In this document: in pieces, positions 54,128-63,124 of the stretch | Layout: every line of letters begins with the position of its first letter | Position numbering within the stretch: position 1 is the stretch's first letter | Assembly (NCBI RefSeq): GCF_900537075.1 | Contig: NZ_UNRA01000001.1 | Span: 248,001 to 312,000, forward strand | Direction: 5' to 3' | Length of the DNA: 64,000 nucleotides | DNA from: Tropicibacter sp. Alg240-R139 | Lineage (GTDB): Bacteria > Pseudomonadota > Alphaproteobacteria > Rhodobacterales > Rhodobacteraceae | Position numbers and translations under genes: made by a program | Notes under the pieces: generated by a model | What the model saw: only the letters and a program-made list of their open reading frames with translations | What the model was told of the DNA's origin: nothing | Database searches by the model: none

Positions 54128-54556
54128 AATTATACTCAAAGCCTGATGTGAACCCTTTTTGGCAACACGGCCTAGGCAGTTCGGTCAATTCTGCGCATGT
54201 CGGCGATACAGAGTTCCAAAATTGGCAACGTCGGCACGTACGGTACTTGTCGGGTCAACACATTCATGGGCTGTACACTTAATAAGTGACTGAAAAAGGT
54301 CAGTTGGGTCCGGCCGGGATTCCGGTGGGTTCAACTTTACAAAATCTTCTGTCTGTACCTTGCAGCGATTCATGCCTTTAGCAGCATCTACAGGACGGGC
54401 TCTGAATGGGTATTCGCCGCACAAAACTTCAACGCCTCTTCCGTGGCATCGGTTGATTCGAACAAGGCCGGAAAAGAGGCCGATCCTTCGGCCTCTTTCA
54501 ACATTTATCTATGGGACCCTGGTTTAAGCGCCCCTTTTGATTTTCTCAGTCAGCTC
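54112..54556. other. 445-base gene-poor region beside the IS remnant, with a terminator at 54473-54498
   Basis: Base composition is more AT-rich than elsewhere. It contains AAAGAGGCCGA / TCGGCCTCTTT (11-bp perfect stem, 4-base loop) followed by T residues on both strands. On the minus strand this terminates the YdcH-like gene 58 bases upstream. A weak minus-strand frame (54185-54424, TTG start) has no recognisable features and is not called. Confidence 0.65.
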
Positions 54557-54796
54557 TTACGCCTTGGACAGGATACCCCAGATCTCGTCTTTCAGAGCAG
54601 CGCGTTTTTTGCGCATGTCCACCTCGGCCAGTTCCTCCACCGGCTCCACATTAGTCTCGGCACGGTGCACGGCGCGGTTGATCTCGTGATACTCATCCGC
54701 CAGCCGGGCGAAATGTGCGTCCGACTGTTTCAGCGCGCTCATCGCGTCGACCTTATCGGGAAATTCTTCGGCCAGTTCGTGCGGGGTGTGAGACAT
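54557..54796 (-). CDS. YdcH/DUF465-family small protein, 79 aa
   Basis: Helical coiled-coil protein: MSHTPHELAEEFPDKVDAMS, ALKQSDAHFARLADEYHEIN, then MRKKRAALKDEIWGIL. These are family hallmarks (F/Y-P...H-F-x-x-L-x-x-x-Y-x-x-L/I-N; K-x-x-R-x-x-L-K-D). Cytoplasmic, role unknown. Followed by a clear intrinsic terminator. Confidence 0.9.
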   Translation of the reverse strand: MSHTPHELAEEFPDKVDAMSALKQSDAHFARLADEYHEINRAVHRAETNVEPVEELAEVDMRKKRAALKDEIWGILSKA

Positions 54797-54898
54797 CTGT
54801 TCGCTCCTTTTTTTCGGTTCGAGCAGAGCCTACATCAACGCGGTCCAAACCCACATTGACCCGGATCAAATGCGCGGGGAAAACCCATCTTTTGGCGA

Positions 54899-55546
54899 CT
54901 AATTTTTGGCCGCACGCCAGCCTTCCCTGCGCGCCTCATCCGCCGAGCAGAACCACCGTTCGCCCTTTGCCATGCTTATCCGCGTCCGCGCATAGTACGA
55001 CTGGCCGGGGCGGTGAAAAATCCGCTCACCTTTGGCTGAAATGTTGCCTTTTATTGCACAGTTCGCTGGTTTGTCTGACGTTTGCTTTGCCGCGCGGTGA
55101 TCCCACGGGAGGGCGATGCGCGCTGCATGCAACCCGACTGCCGCCGATTTGGCGCGAATTTCTGCTCCAACATAGTCTGTTGAATATTTACGGAAAGCAA
55201 AGGCCAGCCCGTACGACACTATTGCCTGGCCCACATCATTACCCTGAACCGAGCAACGCGCGACGGTGCGCCCGTACCGGTCCTGAGTTACCGAAGTACA
55301 CTGAGCTGCTTGCCCGCCATAGAGGTTACGCACTTGCTGCGTCGCCCAAGCACCACATTCCCACCCTTGCCCCGAAACCCGAGTACAAGTCTGATCCAGT
55401 TCGGGTGCGTCGATACCGTGCAAACGCACGCGGGTGCCGCCAACATCCCAGGTGTCGGCATCAATGACACGAGCAGGGCCGGACAGGTCAGCAAAGCCAA
55501 CCACCGGCACAAAGGCCAGAACAAAAGCAAAACAAATTCTTAACAT
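54899..55546 (-). CDS. Exported thermonuclease-family protein with extra C-terminal domain, 215 aa
   Basis: Signal peptide (MLRICFAFVLAFVPVVGFAD) followed by a staphylococcal-nuclease OB fold: PARVIDADTWDVGGTRVRLH GIDAPE (split here), RYGRTVARCSV and IVSYGLAFAFRKYS. Catalytic Asp and Arg positions appear kept (D in RVIDADT, R in RVRLHGIDAPE, R in RYGRTVAR). The C-terminal ANCAIKGNISAKGERIFHRP and RWFCSADEAR form a domain often fused to such nucleases. Likely degrades nucleic acid in the periplasm. Confidence 0.86.
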   Translation of the reverse strand: MLRICFAFVLAFVPVVGFADLSGPARVIDADTWDVGGTRVRLHGIDAPELDQTCTRVSGQGWECGAWATQQVRNLYGGQAAQCTSVTQDRYGRTVARCSVQGNDVGQAIVSYGLAFAFRKYSTDYVGAEIRAKSAAVGLHAARIALPWDHRAAKQTSDKPANCAIKGNISAKGERIFHRPGQSYYARTRISMAKGERWFCSADEARREGWRAAKN

Positions 55547-55555
55547 GTCTCTGAT

Positions 55556-55577
55556 ATGCGCCCCCGAAAGGGCGCAT
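55556..55577. other. Perfect 8-bp hairpin between thermonuclease and betA
   Basis: ATGCGCCC-CCGAAA-GGGCGCAT. It lies 37 bases after the betA stop on the minus strand and 10 bases before the nuclease start. There is no T tract, so it may act as a weak terminator, RNA stabiliser or leader structure. Confidence 0.45.
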
Positions 55578-55613
55578 TCAACACGTGCTGTTAAGAAAGG
55601 TTAACGCCCGCTG

Positions 55614-57272
55614 TCACCTTTGTGCGGTTTCCCAGTTCGGGTTGATCCACGGTGCATCATTGGCCCGCGCCAGCGCCTCGCGCCCCAACAGGTGATCCGA
55701 CATTTTCTCGCCCACCAAGATCGATGGCGCGTTGAGGTTGCCGTTGGTAATGCGCGGAAAGATCGAGCTGTCCGCGACGCGCAGACCATCCACACCAATC
55801 ACCCGCCCCTCGGGGTCGACCACGGCGTTTGCATCATCTGCACGTCCCATCCGGCAGGTGCCGCAGGGGTGATAGGCGCTCTCAACGTGTTCCTTGATGA
55901 ACCCGTTCAACTCCTCATCGCTTTGCAGCGCATCGCCCGGCTGGATCTCGTGCCCTGCGAAGGGTTCGAATGCCTCTTGTCCGAATATCTCACGGGTCAG
56001 GCGGATACAGGTGCGGAACTCTGCCCAGTCTTGTTCATGACTCATATAGTTGAACAGGATCTTGGGCGCATCCTCGGCCCGATTTGATCTCAGCGTGACC
56101 GCGCCGCGCGATTTGGACCGCATCGGGCCAACGTGGGCCTGGAAGCCGTGTCCCTCAGCCGCAGCCTGCCCGTCATAGCGCACCGCCATCGGCAGGAAAT
56201 GGTACTGGATATCGGGGTATTGTACACCTGCTTGCGACCGGATGAAGGCCGCGCTTTCAAACTGGTTCGAAGCCCCCAAGCCGGTCTTGGTGAACAGCCA
56301 TTGCGCCCCGATGGCCCCTTTCGAGATCAGGTTCCAATGCTTGTAGAGCGTGATCGGTTGGGTCGCGGCCTGCTGGATGTAAAGCTCCAGATGGTCCTGC
56401 AGGTTCGCGCCCACACCGGGGCGATCCGCAACCACGTCAATGCCATGCTCGGCCAGATGCGCGCCCGCTCCGATGCCCGACAGCATCAGCAGCTTGGGCG
56501 AGTTGATGGACGAGGCCGCCAATACCACTTCGCGCCGCGCGCGGATGATTTCTGACTTACCGCCCCGGACGACTTCAACGCCGGTTGCACGCCCCTCTTC
56601 CATCACCACACGGGCGGCCAGCCCCTTGACCAGATCACAATTCGGGCGTTTCAAAGCAGGCCGCAGATAGGCGTTGGCAGCGGACCAACGGCGGCCCTTG
56701 TAAACCGTCTGCTCCATCGGACCAAAGCCCTCTTGCTTCTCACCGTTATAGTCGCTGGTGACTTCGTATCCGGCCTGCTGACCAGCATCGACAAAGGCCT
56801 TGAACAGCGGATTTGCGCGCGGGCCGCGTGTCACATGCAGCGGGCCATCGGTGCCGCGCCACGTGGGATCGCCGCCATGGCCGCCATCGTGCCAGGTTTC
56901 CATCCGTTTGTAGTAGGGCAGCACGTCGGCATAAGACCAGCCATCGGCGCCCATCTCGGACCAATGGTCGAAATCCATCGCGTGGCCGCGCACATAAACC
57001 ATGCCGTTGATCGAGGACGACCCACCGATCACCTTGCCGCGCGGACAAGCCAGTTGGCGGCCATCCAGATGCGGTTCGGGCTCGGACTGATAGCCCCAGT
57101 CGTAGCGTGCCATGTTCATCGGATAGCTCAGCGCTGCGGGCATTTGGATGAACGGTCCCACATCGGTGCCGCCATGTTCAATCACCAGCACCGAAGCCCC
57201 GGCTTCGCTTAGGCGATAGGCCATGGCGCAGCCGGCGGATCCGGCCCCTACGATGACAAAATCTGCTTCCAT
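55614..57272 (-). CDS. betA: Choline dehydrogenase (GMC oxidoreductase), 552 aa
   Basis: Oxidises choline to betaine aldehyde, and often on to betaine, with FAD; membrane-associated. N-terminal ADP-binding motif [22 protein letters not shown] signatures [20 protein letters not shown] and [20 protein letters not shown], and C-terminal catalytic region HPCGTCRMG (active-site His) and [20 protein letters not shown]. Part of betI-betC-betA. No betaine aldehyde dehydrogenase (betB) gene is adjacent. Confidence 0.93.
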   Translation of the reverse strand: MEADFVIVGAGSAGCAMAYRLSEAGASVLVIEHGGTDVGPFIQMPAALSYPMNMARYDWGYQSEPEPHLDGRQLACPRGKVIGGSSSINGMVYVRGHAMDFDHWSEMGADGWSYADVLPYYKRMETWHDGGHGGDPTWRGTDGPLHVTRGPRANPLFKAFVDAGQQAGYEVTSDYNGEKQEGFGPMEQTVYKGRRWSAANAYLRPALKRPNCDLVKGLAARVVMEEGRATGVEVVRGGKSEIIRARREVVLAASSINSPKLLMLSGIGAGAHLAEHGIDVVADRPGVGANLQDHLELYIQQAATQPITLYKHWNLISKGAIGAQWLFTKTGLGASNQFESAAFIRSQAGVQYPDIQYHFLPMAVRYDGQAAAEGHGFQAHVGPMRSKSRGAVTLRSNRAEDAPKILFNYMSHEQDWAEFRTCIRLTREIFGQEAFEPFAGHEIQPGDALQSDEELNGFIKEHVESAYHPCGTCRMGRADDANAVVDPEGRVIGVDGLRVADSSIFPRITNGNLNAPSILVGEKMSDHLLGREALARANDAPWINPNWETAQR

Positions 57273-57333
57273 ATCTCAGGCTCCTGCCAAACCCGCCGGG
57301 GTCGCCCGCAATACGGACGTCAAATATTCCATG

Positions 57334-57353
57334 CCTCCGGCGGGAGTATTTTC
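57334..57353. repeat. Rhodobacteraceae-type intergenic hairpin motif
   Basis: CCTCCGGCGGGAGTATTTTC lies in the 96-base betC-betA gap. Motifs of this kind (CTCC-GGCG-GGAG followed by TATTT) are, from general knowledge, common between genes in Ruegeria and relatives. Only this copy is evident here. It may weaken read-through between betC and betA. Confidence 0.4.
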
Positions 57354-57368
57354 AAAAAGGTGAAGGGG

Positions 57369-58877
57369 CTATTCGCCACGCGGGAAGCGTTGGCTGTCCT
57401 CCAGATTGTCCAGATTCATATGATTGCGCATGTAGCGCTCGGATGCTTTTTGCAGCGGCTGGTAATCCCACGGATAATAGCCACCCTGCCGCAGCGCCTC
57501 GTACACCACCCAACGGCGGGCCTGACTGGCGCGCACATCCGCGTCGAAACTGTCCAGATCCCAACGGGCCTCGGACTTGGCCTTGATCGTGGCCAGCGTG
57601 CCCGCATGGGCCGGATCGTCTGCCAGGTTGGTCAGCTCATGCGGATCGGTGTCGAGGTTGAACAGCTGATCAGGATCCAGCGCGCAACGGTTGTATTTCC
57701 ACGGGCCATAGCGCAGTGACACCAGCGGCGCATAAGACGCCTCGGCCGCGTATTCGATCGCCACAGGTTCAGTCCGCTCGGTCCCCTGCGCCAGTGGCAC
57801 AAGGTTAATGCCATCGGTCCACGGCGCGATCTCGGCCATGTCCACGCCCGCAAGCGCGCCCAAGGTCGGCGTCACGTCGATGGTCGACACCGGCGTGTCG
57901 ATCTTACCCGCAGGCATGTCGGGTGACGAGATCATCAGCGGCACGCGCGCCGAGCCTTCGTAAAAGCTCATCTTGAACCACAACCCGCGCTCGCCCAGCA
58001 TGTCGCCGTGGTCCGAGACGAACATGATAATCGCCTCTTGCCGGGTGGTTTCCAGAACCTCGAGGATCTCGCCGATCTTGTCATCCAAATACGAGATGTT
58101 GGCGAAATACGCCTGACGCGAACGTTTGATGTTCTCTTCCGTGATATCAAAGCTGCGCCAGTCGTTCGCGTCAAAAATCCGTTTCGCGTGGGCGTCGTGA
58201 TCGTTGTGGTCCATCGCCGGAATTTCGGGCAGCAGATGCTCGCAATCCTCGTAGAGGTCCCAGTATTTCTTGCGTGCCACGTAGGGGTCATGCGGGTGGG
58301 TAAAACTGACAGTCACGCACCACGGGCGCTCATCGTTAGCGCGCGCCAGATCATAAAGCTTGGCGGTGGCGTTGTAGGCAACCTCGTCGTCGTATTCCAT
58401 CTGGTTAGAAATCTCGGCGACCCCTGCCCCGGTGACAGAGCCCATATTGTGGTACCACCAGTCGATCCGCTCGCCGGGTTTGCGATAATCGGGCGTCCAG
58501 CCGAAATCAGCCGGGTAGATGTCGGTGGTCAGTCGGTCTTCGAACCCATGCATCTGATCTGGCCCGACAAAATGCATCTTGCCCGAAAGGCAGGTGTAGT
58601 ACCCCGCACGGCGCAGGTGGTGGGCATAAGTTGGGATGTCCGAACGGAACTCGGCCGCGTTGTCATAGACGCCAGTGCGCGAGGGCAGTTGGCCAGACAT
58701 AAACGACGCACGGCCCGGCGCACATAACGGCGATGCGGTGTACGCGTTGGTAAAACGGGTCGAGCGTTCGGCCAGCTTTTTCAGGTTCGGCGCATGCAGC
58801 CACTCAGCGGGACCGTCAGGAAAGAGGGTTCCGTTAAGCTGATCCACCATCAGGATCAGGATGTTGGGGTTTGTCAT
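57369..58877 (-). CDS. betC: Choline-sulfatase, 502 aa
   Basis: Hydrolyses choline-O-sulfate to choline and sulfate. Sulfatase signature SPLCAPGRASFMSGQLPSRT: Cys52 would be converted to formylglycine in the C-x-P-x-R motif (C-A-P-G-R). Metal-site Asp residues are in LMVDQLNG and FVSDHGDMLGERGLWFKMSF. The C-terminal choline-sulfatase extension includes QARRWVVYEALRQGGYYPWD, which helps form the substrate cage. It overlaps the betI stop by ATGA, so BetI and BetC are co-translated. Confidence 0.93.
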   Translation of the reverse strand: MTNPNILILMVDQLNGTLFPDGPAEWLHAPNLKKLAERSTRFTNAYTASPLCAPGRASFMSGQLPSRTGVYDNAAEFRSDIPTYAHHLRRAGYYTCLSGKMHFVGPDQMHGFEDRLTTDIYPADFGWTPDYRKPGERIDWWYHNMGSVTGAGVAEISNQMEYDDEVAYNATAKLYDLARANDERPWCVTVSFTHPHDPYVARKKYWDLYEDCEHLLPEIPAMDHNDHDAHAKRIFDANDWRSFDITEENIKRSRQAYFANISYLDDKIGEILEVLETTRQEAIIMFVSDHGDMLGERGLWFKMSFYEGSARVPLMISSPDMPAGKIDTPVSTIDVTPTLGALAGVDMAEIAPWTDGINLVPLAQGTERTEPVAIEYAAEASYAPLVSLRYGPWKYNRCALDPDQLFNLDTDPHELTNLADDPAHAGTLATIKAKSEARWDLDSFDADVRASQARRWVVYEALRQGGYYPWDYQPLQKASERYMRNHMNLDNLEDSQRFPRGE

Positions 58878-59446
58878 TTTCCGCTCTCGATCAAGGTATT
58901 CAGAACGCGCAGGGCGTGGGTGACGGCCAGTTCCGGCTTTTCCGGGGCGCTGAGCGCAGCGCGGATGTAAAGACCGTCAATCAGGGCGATCATGTTCTCC
59001 GCACCCTCAATCGGGTCAGTCAGCAAAGGGCGCAAGGCATCGACCAGGTTCGAACGAATGCGCGCCTGATAGATCTGCCACAGGCGCAGCGCATCATCGT
59101 TGGTTTGGGCCAGCACATAGAATGTCATCCAGGCCGCAATCACATCCGGCGTAAAGCAGGATGGGGCAAAACAGGCACGGATGATGGCCTGTGCCCTATC
59201 GTGGCGCGGCGCTGCTTTCAGCTCGCTCCGTGCTTCGGCGCCGAAATCCGTCAGGATGCGTCGCATGGCGGCCAGAAAGATCTGATCCTTGCCGCCAAAA
59301 TAGTGATGTGCAAGCGCGCTGGACATGCCCGCACGCTTGGCGATCTGGCTGACGGTGACGTCCAGCGATTTGGTGGCACCAAGCTCGGCAATCGTGGCGC
59401 GCACGATGGCATCCCGGCGAATAGGCTCCATTCCAACTTTGGGCAT
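58874..59446 (-). CDS. betI: Choline-responsive repressor BetI (TetR family), 190 aa
   Basis: TetR-family regulator that represses bet genes and is released by choline. N-terminal helix-turn-helix: MPKVGMEPIRRDAIVRATIA and TVSQIAKRAGMSSALAHHYF followed by GGKDQIFLAAM, the BetI pattern. The C-terminal domain has AWMTFYVLAQTNDDALRLWQ and the conserved ALIDGLYIRAAL. Start at 59446 fits the family N-terminus. A palindromic operator lies 44-61 bases upstream, consistent with autorepression. Confidence 0.92.
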   Translation of the reverse strand: MPKVGMEPIRRDAIVRATIAELGATKSLDVTVSQIAKRAGMSSALAHHYFGGKDQIFLAAMRRILTDFGAEARSELKAAPRHDRAQAIIRACFAPSCFTPDVIAAWMTFYVLAQTNDDALRLWQIYQARIRSNLVDALRPLLTDPIEGAENMIALIDGLYIRAALSAPEKPELAVTHALRVLNTLIESGK

Positions 59447-59489
59447 TCATGCGTCTCCGACAAAGGCTGAAGGAAACGCTAGGCTCTTT

Positions 59490-59507
59490 TTATTGACTCG
59501 TCAATCA
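59490..59507. promoter_or_regulatory. BetI-type operator upstream of betI
   Basis: TTATTGACTCGTCAATCA, containing the ATTGA-CTCG-TCAAT inverted repeat (59492-59505). It matches 16 of 18 bases of the site upstream of the betaine ABC operon near 19.03 kb. It overlaps the probable betI promoter. Confidence 0.75.
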
Positions 59508-59519
59508 AGAACCCACGGA

Positions 59520-60518
59520 TCAGTCTACACGCAGATATCGCAGCTCATTTCCGCGCGGCAGATGGATCATGTTCAGGAATGGCCCGTCGATCTTTACGTC
59601 GCCGTAACAAGTGGCCTCTGGTTCGCCCCCAAACCGCACGGTCAGATAAGGCCCACCTTCGGAGAAATCATTGCATGTGGCGCTAACACGGATCGAGGCG
59701 CTGTCTACCACCTGAGTATCGTAAGTCAGATCAAGCAGCGAACCGGTCAGCGTCAAGCCAGCAGCGGCATCATCGCGTGATTGCCATTGGCCTTGCATGT
59801 CTTGCAACAGATCATCCGCGTCCTCCCATCCACGTGCAAAAAGCTTGTAGGGCACCAGATCGGCGGTGCTGTCATGGATCGCCTCTAGATCCCCATGCAC
59901 AATAACCGGGCTACCTGGGCGAAATCGCTCGACAAAGGCAAAGGCTTCTTCTCCCTCGCGGCCATCCTGTCGAAAGAAGATCTGAACGCCATCAGCAAAA
60001 ATGCTGCAAACCTGCTGCCCCCTATCGGTCTTGCAGGACTGGAAATTTCCTGCCGCGCTGTAGGGCTCACCATGTTTACCGGGGGGAACATAGGCCGGTT
60101 CGCGGGGGGCTGTCGGGCGAGAGACAGTGGCCAGGTAGGTGACGTGGTCTTTTTCGGTCTTGCCGGTATCAAGTTCCAGGAACTGACCTTGCCCGTACCC
60201 TCGTCCGCTGCAATCCTGATCGCCCGCAATGTCAAATACATCCGCCAGAATGCAGAAACCGATCCCCTCGTGATCAAACGACCACTCGTCAGCCTTGGCC
60301 ATCAGGTAGTAGTATCGGTTGACCAGATCCCCGGCCAAAACCGTGACACATTGGTCGGGTTCAATGTTCCACCACCCCTGCGACAGCCATCCTTCACCAG
60401 ATTTATACCCAATGGCGACAGAGTGCAGTTCCGTAGTGTCATTGCAAACTGCCAATCCTGCAACAGCAGGGCCCGCTGCCATCAATCCAAGGCTCAAGGT
60501 GAATGCGCGCAAACTCAT
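59520..60518 (-). CDS. Exported protein with N-terminal DUF1036 domain, 332 aa
   Basis: Signal peptide (MSLRAFTLSLGLMAAGPAVA) followed by a DUF1036 domain: GLAVCNDTTELHSVAIGYKS, GWLSQGWWNIEPDQCVTVLA, YYYLMAKADEW and GIGFCILADVFDI. The second half (residues about 180-332) is an uncharacterised beta-rich region with a cysteine pair. Periplasmic, function unknown. Lies just upstream of the betI operator on the same strand, with its stop about 13 bases from it. Confidence 0.85.
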   Translation of the reverse strand: MSLRAFTLSLGLMAAGPAVAGLAVCNDTTELHSVAIGYKSGEGWLSQGWWNIEPDQCVTVLAGDLVNRYYYLMAKADEWSFDHEGIGFCILADVFDIAGDQDCSGRGYGQGQFLELDTGKTEKDHVTYLATVSRPTAPREPAYVPPGKHGEPYSAAGNFQSCKTDRGQQVCSIFADGVQIFFRQDGREGEEAFAFVERFRPGSPVIVHGDLEAIHDSTADLVPYKLFARGWEDADDLLQDMQGQWQSRDDAAAGLTLTGSLLDLTYDTQVVDSASIRVSATCNDFSEGGPYLTVRFGGEPEATCYGDVKIDGPFLNMIHLPRGNELRYLRVD

Positions 60519-60557
60519 GCCGTCACCCTAGGAGCATGCCCCCTGTGCTGACAACCA

Positions 60558-61472
60558 TCAGAGCTTGGGTGAGTTGGGGTTCGGTGTGATTTCACGGCGC
60601 TTCAACACCGCCTCGCGCCAGGTGATGAAGCTGATGGCGGCCAGGATCAATGTGCCGCCGAAAACAACCCACATGTCTACGCCTTCATCAAAAATCAAAA
60701 CGCCCAGCAGCGTGGCCCAGATCAATTGCAGAAATGTCACTGGCTGCGTCACGGCCACCGGCGCCGCCTGCATTGCCAGCGTCATGAAATAGTGGCCACC
60801 CGTCGCAAAAGAGGCGACCGCAAAGAGAATGGCGAGTTGCGGCAATGTGGGTGTCACCCAGACTGTAATGGCAAAGGGCGCAATGCCGATTGTGACGAAA
60901 ATCGACATCATCGCGACGACAACCACGGGGCTGATCTCTTCGACCAGCATTTTGACCATCAGATAAGACACGCCCATGCCCAGCGTCGTGCCTAACATGG
61001 CCAGGTGGCCCGGACTGATTTCGCGAAAGCCCGGACGTAGAATAATCATCGCTCCGATCAGGGCCACGATGATCGCGGTGATCCGACGCGCCGCCATCGT
61101 CTCGCCCAGAAACAGCGCCGCCCCGATGGTGACATAGACCGGCGTAAGGTAGTTCATCGCCGTGACCTCGGCCAAGGGGATTTGCGTCATGGCAAAGAAC
61201 CACAGCATGACTGCAACGCTATGGATTGCGCCCCGCAGGCTGAACAGGCCCCACTGGCGCGCCGTCAATCGCGTACGGATCAACGTGCCAAGCGCGGGCA
61301 CAAAGAACACCAGCCCCAGCAGATAACGCAGAAAGGCCGATTGCGTGGGGTGCATTGTTGCCCCCATCGACTTCACCAGTGCCGTCATGACCACAAAAGA
61401 CAACCCTGCCGCCAACATCCAAAGTATGCCAGCGGTCGTGTTTGTCGTGGTGGCTGCGCTGCTTTCGCTCAT
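60558..61472 (-). CDS. EamA/DMT-family transporter, 304 aa
   Basis: Ten helices in two EamA repeats: ILWMLAAGLSFVVMTALVKS begins the first, LAMLGTTLGMGVSYLMVKML the second; the loop LGETMAARRITAIIVALIGA is typical. Substrate unknown. The ATG at 61472 has AGGGG just upstream; an extended start at 61499 adds nine residues. Confidence 0.84.
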   Translation of the reverse strand: MSESSAATTTNTTAGILWMLAAGLSFVVMTALVKSMGATMHPTQSAFLRYLLGLVFFVPALGTLIRTRLTARQWGLFSLRGAIHSVAVMLWFFAMTQIPLAEVTAMNYLTPVYVTIGAALFLGETMAARRITAIIVALIGAMIILRPGFREISPGHLAMLGTTLGMGVSYLMVKMLVEEISPVVVVAMMSIFVTIGIAPFAITVWVTPTLPQLAILFAVASFATGGHYFMTLAMQAAPVAVTQPVTFLQLIWATLLGVLIFDEGVDMWVVFGGTLILAAISFITWREAVLKRREITPNPNSPKL

Positions 61473-61511
61473 GTGCCCCTTGAACACCCAATCAGGCATC
61501 GGGGCAACCCA

Positions 61512-62111
61512 TCACATTGCAACAAGTTTTAGGGCAATTCCCCACATTACGACCCCAATTCCAGCATCCAGAACCCGCCACGCCCGCGGTCGGGCAAAAA
61601 GCGGTCCCACAGCGCGCGCGCCATAGCCCAGTGAAAAGAAGAACACAAAGCTCGCCAGCATAGCCCCCAAGGCAAAGCTCACCCGATCATCATATTGGGC
61701 GGAAATCGACCCCACCAGCACAACCGTATCAAGATAGACATGCGGGTTAAGCCAGGTGAAGGCCAGCACTGTGGCGAGCGTCGCGGTCAGTCCGTTCACG
61801 CGCTCGCCCTGCGTTTTCATGCTGGAGCCACCGCGCCAAGCCGAGCGAAAACTCATGGCGCCGTAGCACAGTAAGAACAGCGCCCCACCATAACGCATCG
61901 CCGGTTCGAACCAGGGCACAGCGTTGGCCAGAGATCCCATGCCATAGACGCCCGCCGCAATCAGCAGGGCATCGGACACGGCACAGGTCAAACAAACGGC
62001 AAAGACATGCTCTCGCCGCACGCCTTGACGCAGAACAAAGGCATTCTGCGCGCCGATCGCCAATATCAGGCTGAAACCAAGGGCAAATCCGGGGACAAAA
62101 GATGTCAGCAT
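61512..62111 (-). CDS. argO: LysE/ArgO-family amino acid exporter, 199 aa
   Basis: Six-helix exporter for arginine or lysine. It starts MLTSFVPGFALGFSLILAIG with AQNAFVLRQGVRREHVFAVC, the ArgO/LysE hallmark, and contains FTWLNPHVYLDTVVLVGSIS with the conserved N-P. Divergently transcribed from the ArgP/LysG-type regulator, the same layout as argO/argP in enterics and lysE/lysG in Corynebacterium, so induction by basic amino acids is predicted. Confidence 0.9.
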   Translation of the reverse strand: MLTSFVPGFALGFSLILAIGAQNAFVLRQGVRREHVFAVCLTCAVSDALLIAAGVYGMGSLANAVPWFEPAMRYGGALFLLCYGAMSFRSAWRGGSSMKTQGERVNGLTATLATVLAFTWLNPHVYLDTVVLVGSISAQYDDRVSFALGAMLASFVFFFSLGYGARAVGPLFARPRAWRVLDAGIGVVMWGIALKLVAM

Positions 62112-62141
62112 GAAAGATCCTGTTGCAAGGTACCCGGTTTG

Positions 62142-62170
62142 ACTAGAACCTGTTACTTGCGTAGTCTAGT
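62142..62170. promoter_or_regulatory. Inverted repeat in the argO/argP divergent promoter
   Basis: ACTAGA (62142-62147) and TCTAGT (62165-62170) in the 90-bp gap between the two start codons. It is a possible regulator-binding site. AT-rich TTAAAGATAATTAG to its right suits the argP promoter. Confidence 0.35.
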
Positions 62171-62201
62171 TAAAGATAATTAGCCCAGATAAGCACAACT
62201 A

Positions 62202-63086
62202 ATGCAATTCGATCCGCAGCACCTTGCCGCCCTGTCCGCCATCCTTAGCCGAGGGAGCTTCGAGGCCGCCGCCGCCGATCTGGCGGTCACGCCATCCGCC
62301 ATTTCGCAACGAATTAAAGCGTTGGAAGACCGCATCGGCGCATCGCTTATCAACCGTGGCACGCCCTGCACCGGCACCAGCGCCGGGATCAGATTGGCCA
62401 AACACGCCGAGGATGTGGGCCTGCTAGAGGCACAAGTCAGCCGCGAACTGTCGCTTGAGGCCGCACCGGGCCCGGCCCGCCTGCGTATTGCCGTTAACGC
62501 CGACAGCCTGGCCACCTGGTTTGTCAACGCCATGGCGGCTGTCCCGGATGTACTGTTCGATCTGGTGATCGACGATCAGGATCATTCCGACGACTGGTTG
62601 CGGCGGGGCGAGGTCAGCGCCGCGATCACCGCATTCACCAAGCCGGTGACGGGCTGCGACATGACCTCGCTTGGGGCACTGCGCTATATCGCGACAGCCA
62701 GTCCGACCTTTGTCGAGCGTTGGTTCCCCGATGGCGTTACCCCCAAGGCATTGTCTGTTGCGCCTTGCCTGACATTCAACGCAAAAGACAGATTGCAACG
62801 GGCGTGGCTGCAGGAAAATTTTGACGCCCGCATCTCTCCACCCACGCATTTTCTGCCATCCACGCAAGCCTTTGTGGACGCGGCTCGCCACGGGATGGGC
62901 TGGGGCATGAATCCTGCGCAGTTGGTACGCGGACCTATCCGCAACGGGCGGCTGACGCCGCTGATCCCCAAAACACCGCTGGATGTGCCGCTGGCATGGC
63001 AGGTCAGCCGCATCATGGGGCCCGCGCTCGAACCGGTTACAAAAGCTGTCAAACAGGCCTCAACCAAAGGGTTGATCCCCGATTGA
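62202..63086 (+). CDS. argP: LysR-family regulator, ArgP/LysG type, 294 aa
   Basis: Activator of the neighbouring exporter. N-terminal helix-turn-helix (LSRGSFEAAAADLAVTPSAI, SQRIKALEDRIGASLINR), then the ligand-binding domain with features of the IciA/ArgP group: AVNADSLATWFVNAMAAVPD and the LRRGEVSAAIT region. Senses lysine/arginine in relatives. Transcribed toward the flavoprotein gene, whose start is 38 bases beyond this stop. Confidence 0.87.
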   Translation: MQFDPQHLAALSAILSRGSFEAAAADLAVTPSAISQRIKALEDRIGASLINRGTPCTGTSAGIRLAKHAEDVGLLEAQVSRELSLEAAPGPARLRIAVNADSLATWFVNAMAAVPDVLFDLVIDDQDHSDDWLRRGEVSAAITAFTKPVTGCDMTSLGALRYIATASPTFVERWFPDGVTPKALSVAPCLTFNAKDRLQRAWLQENFDARISPPTHFLPSTQAFVDAARHGMGWGMNPAQLVRGPIRNGRLTPLIPKTPLDVPLAWQVSRIMGPALEPVTKAVKQASTKGLIPD

Positions 63087-63124
63087 GCCCGGCCAATAAA
63101 GGCGCAACACATGAAGGATTCCAA

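Noticed and set aside
54185-54424. 79-codon minus-strand frame next to the IS remnant
   Set aside because: It would need a TTG start, has no ribosome-binding site and no recognisable features.
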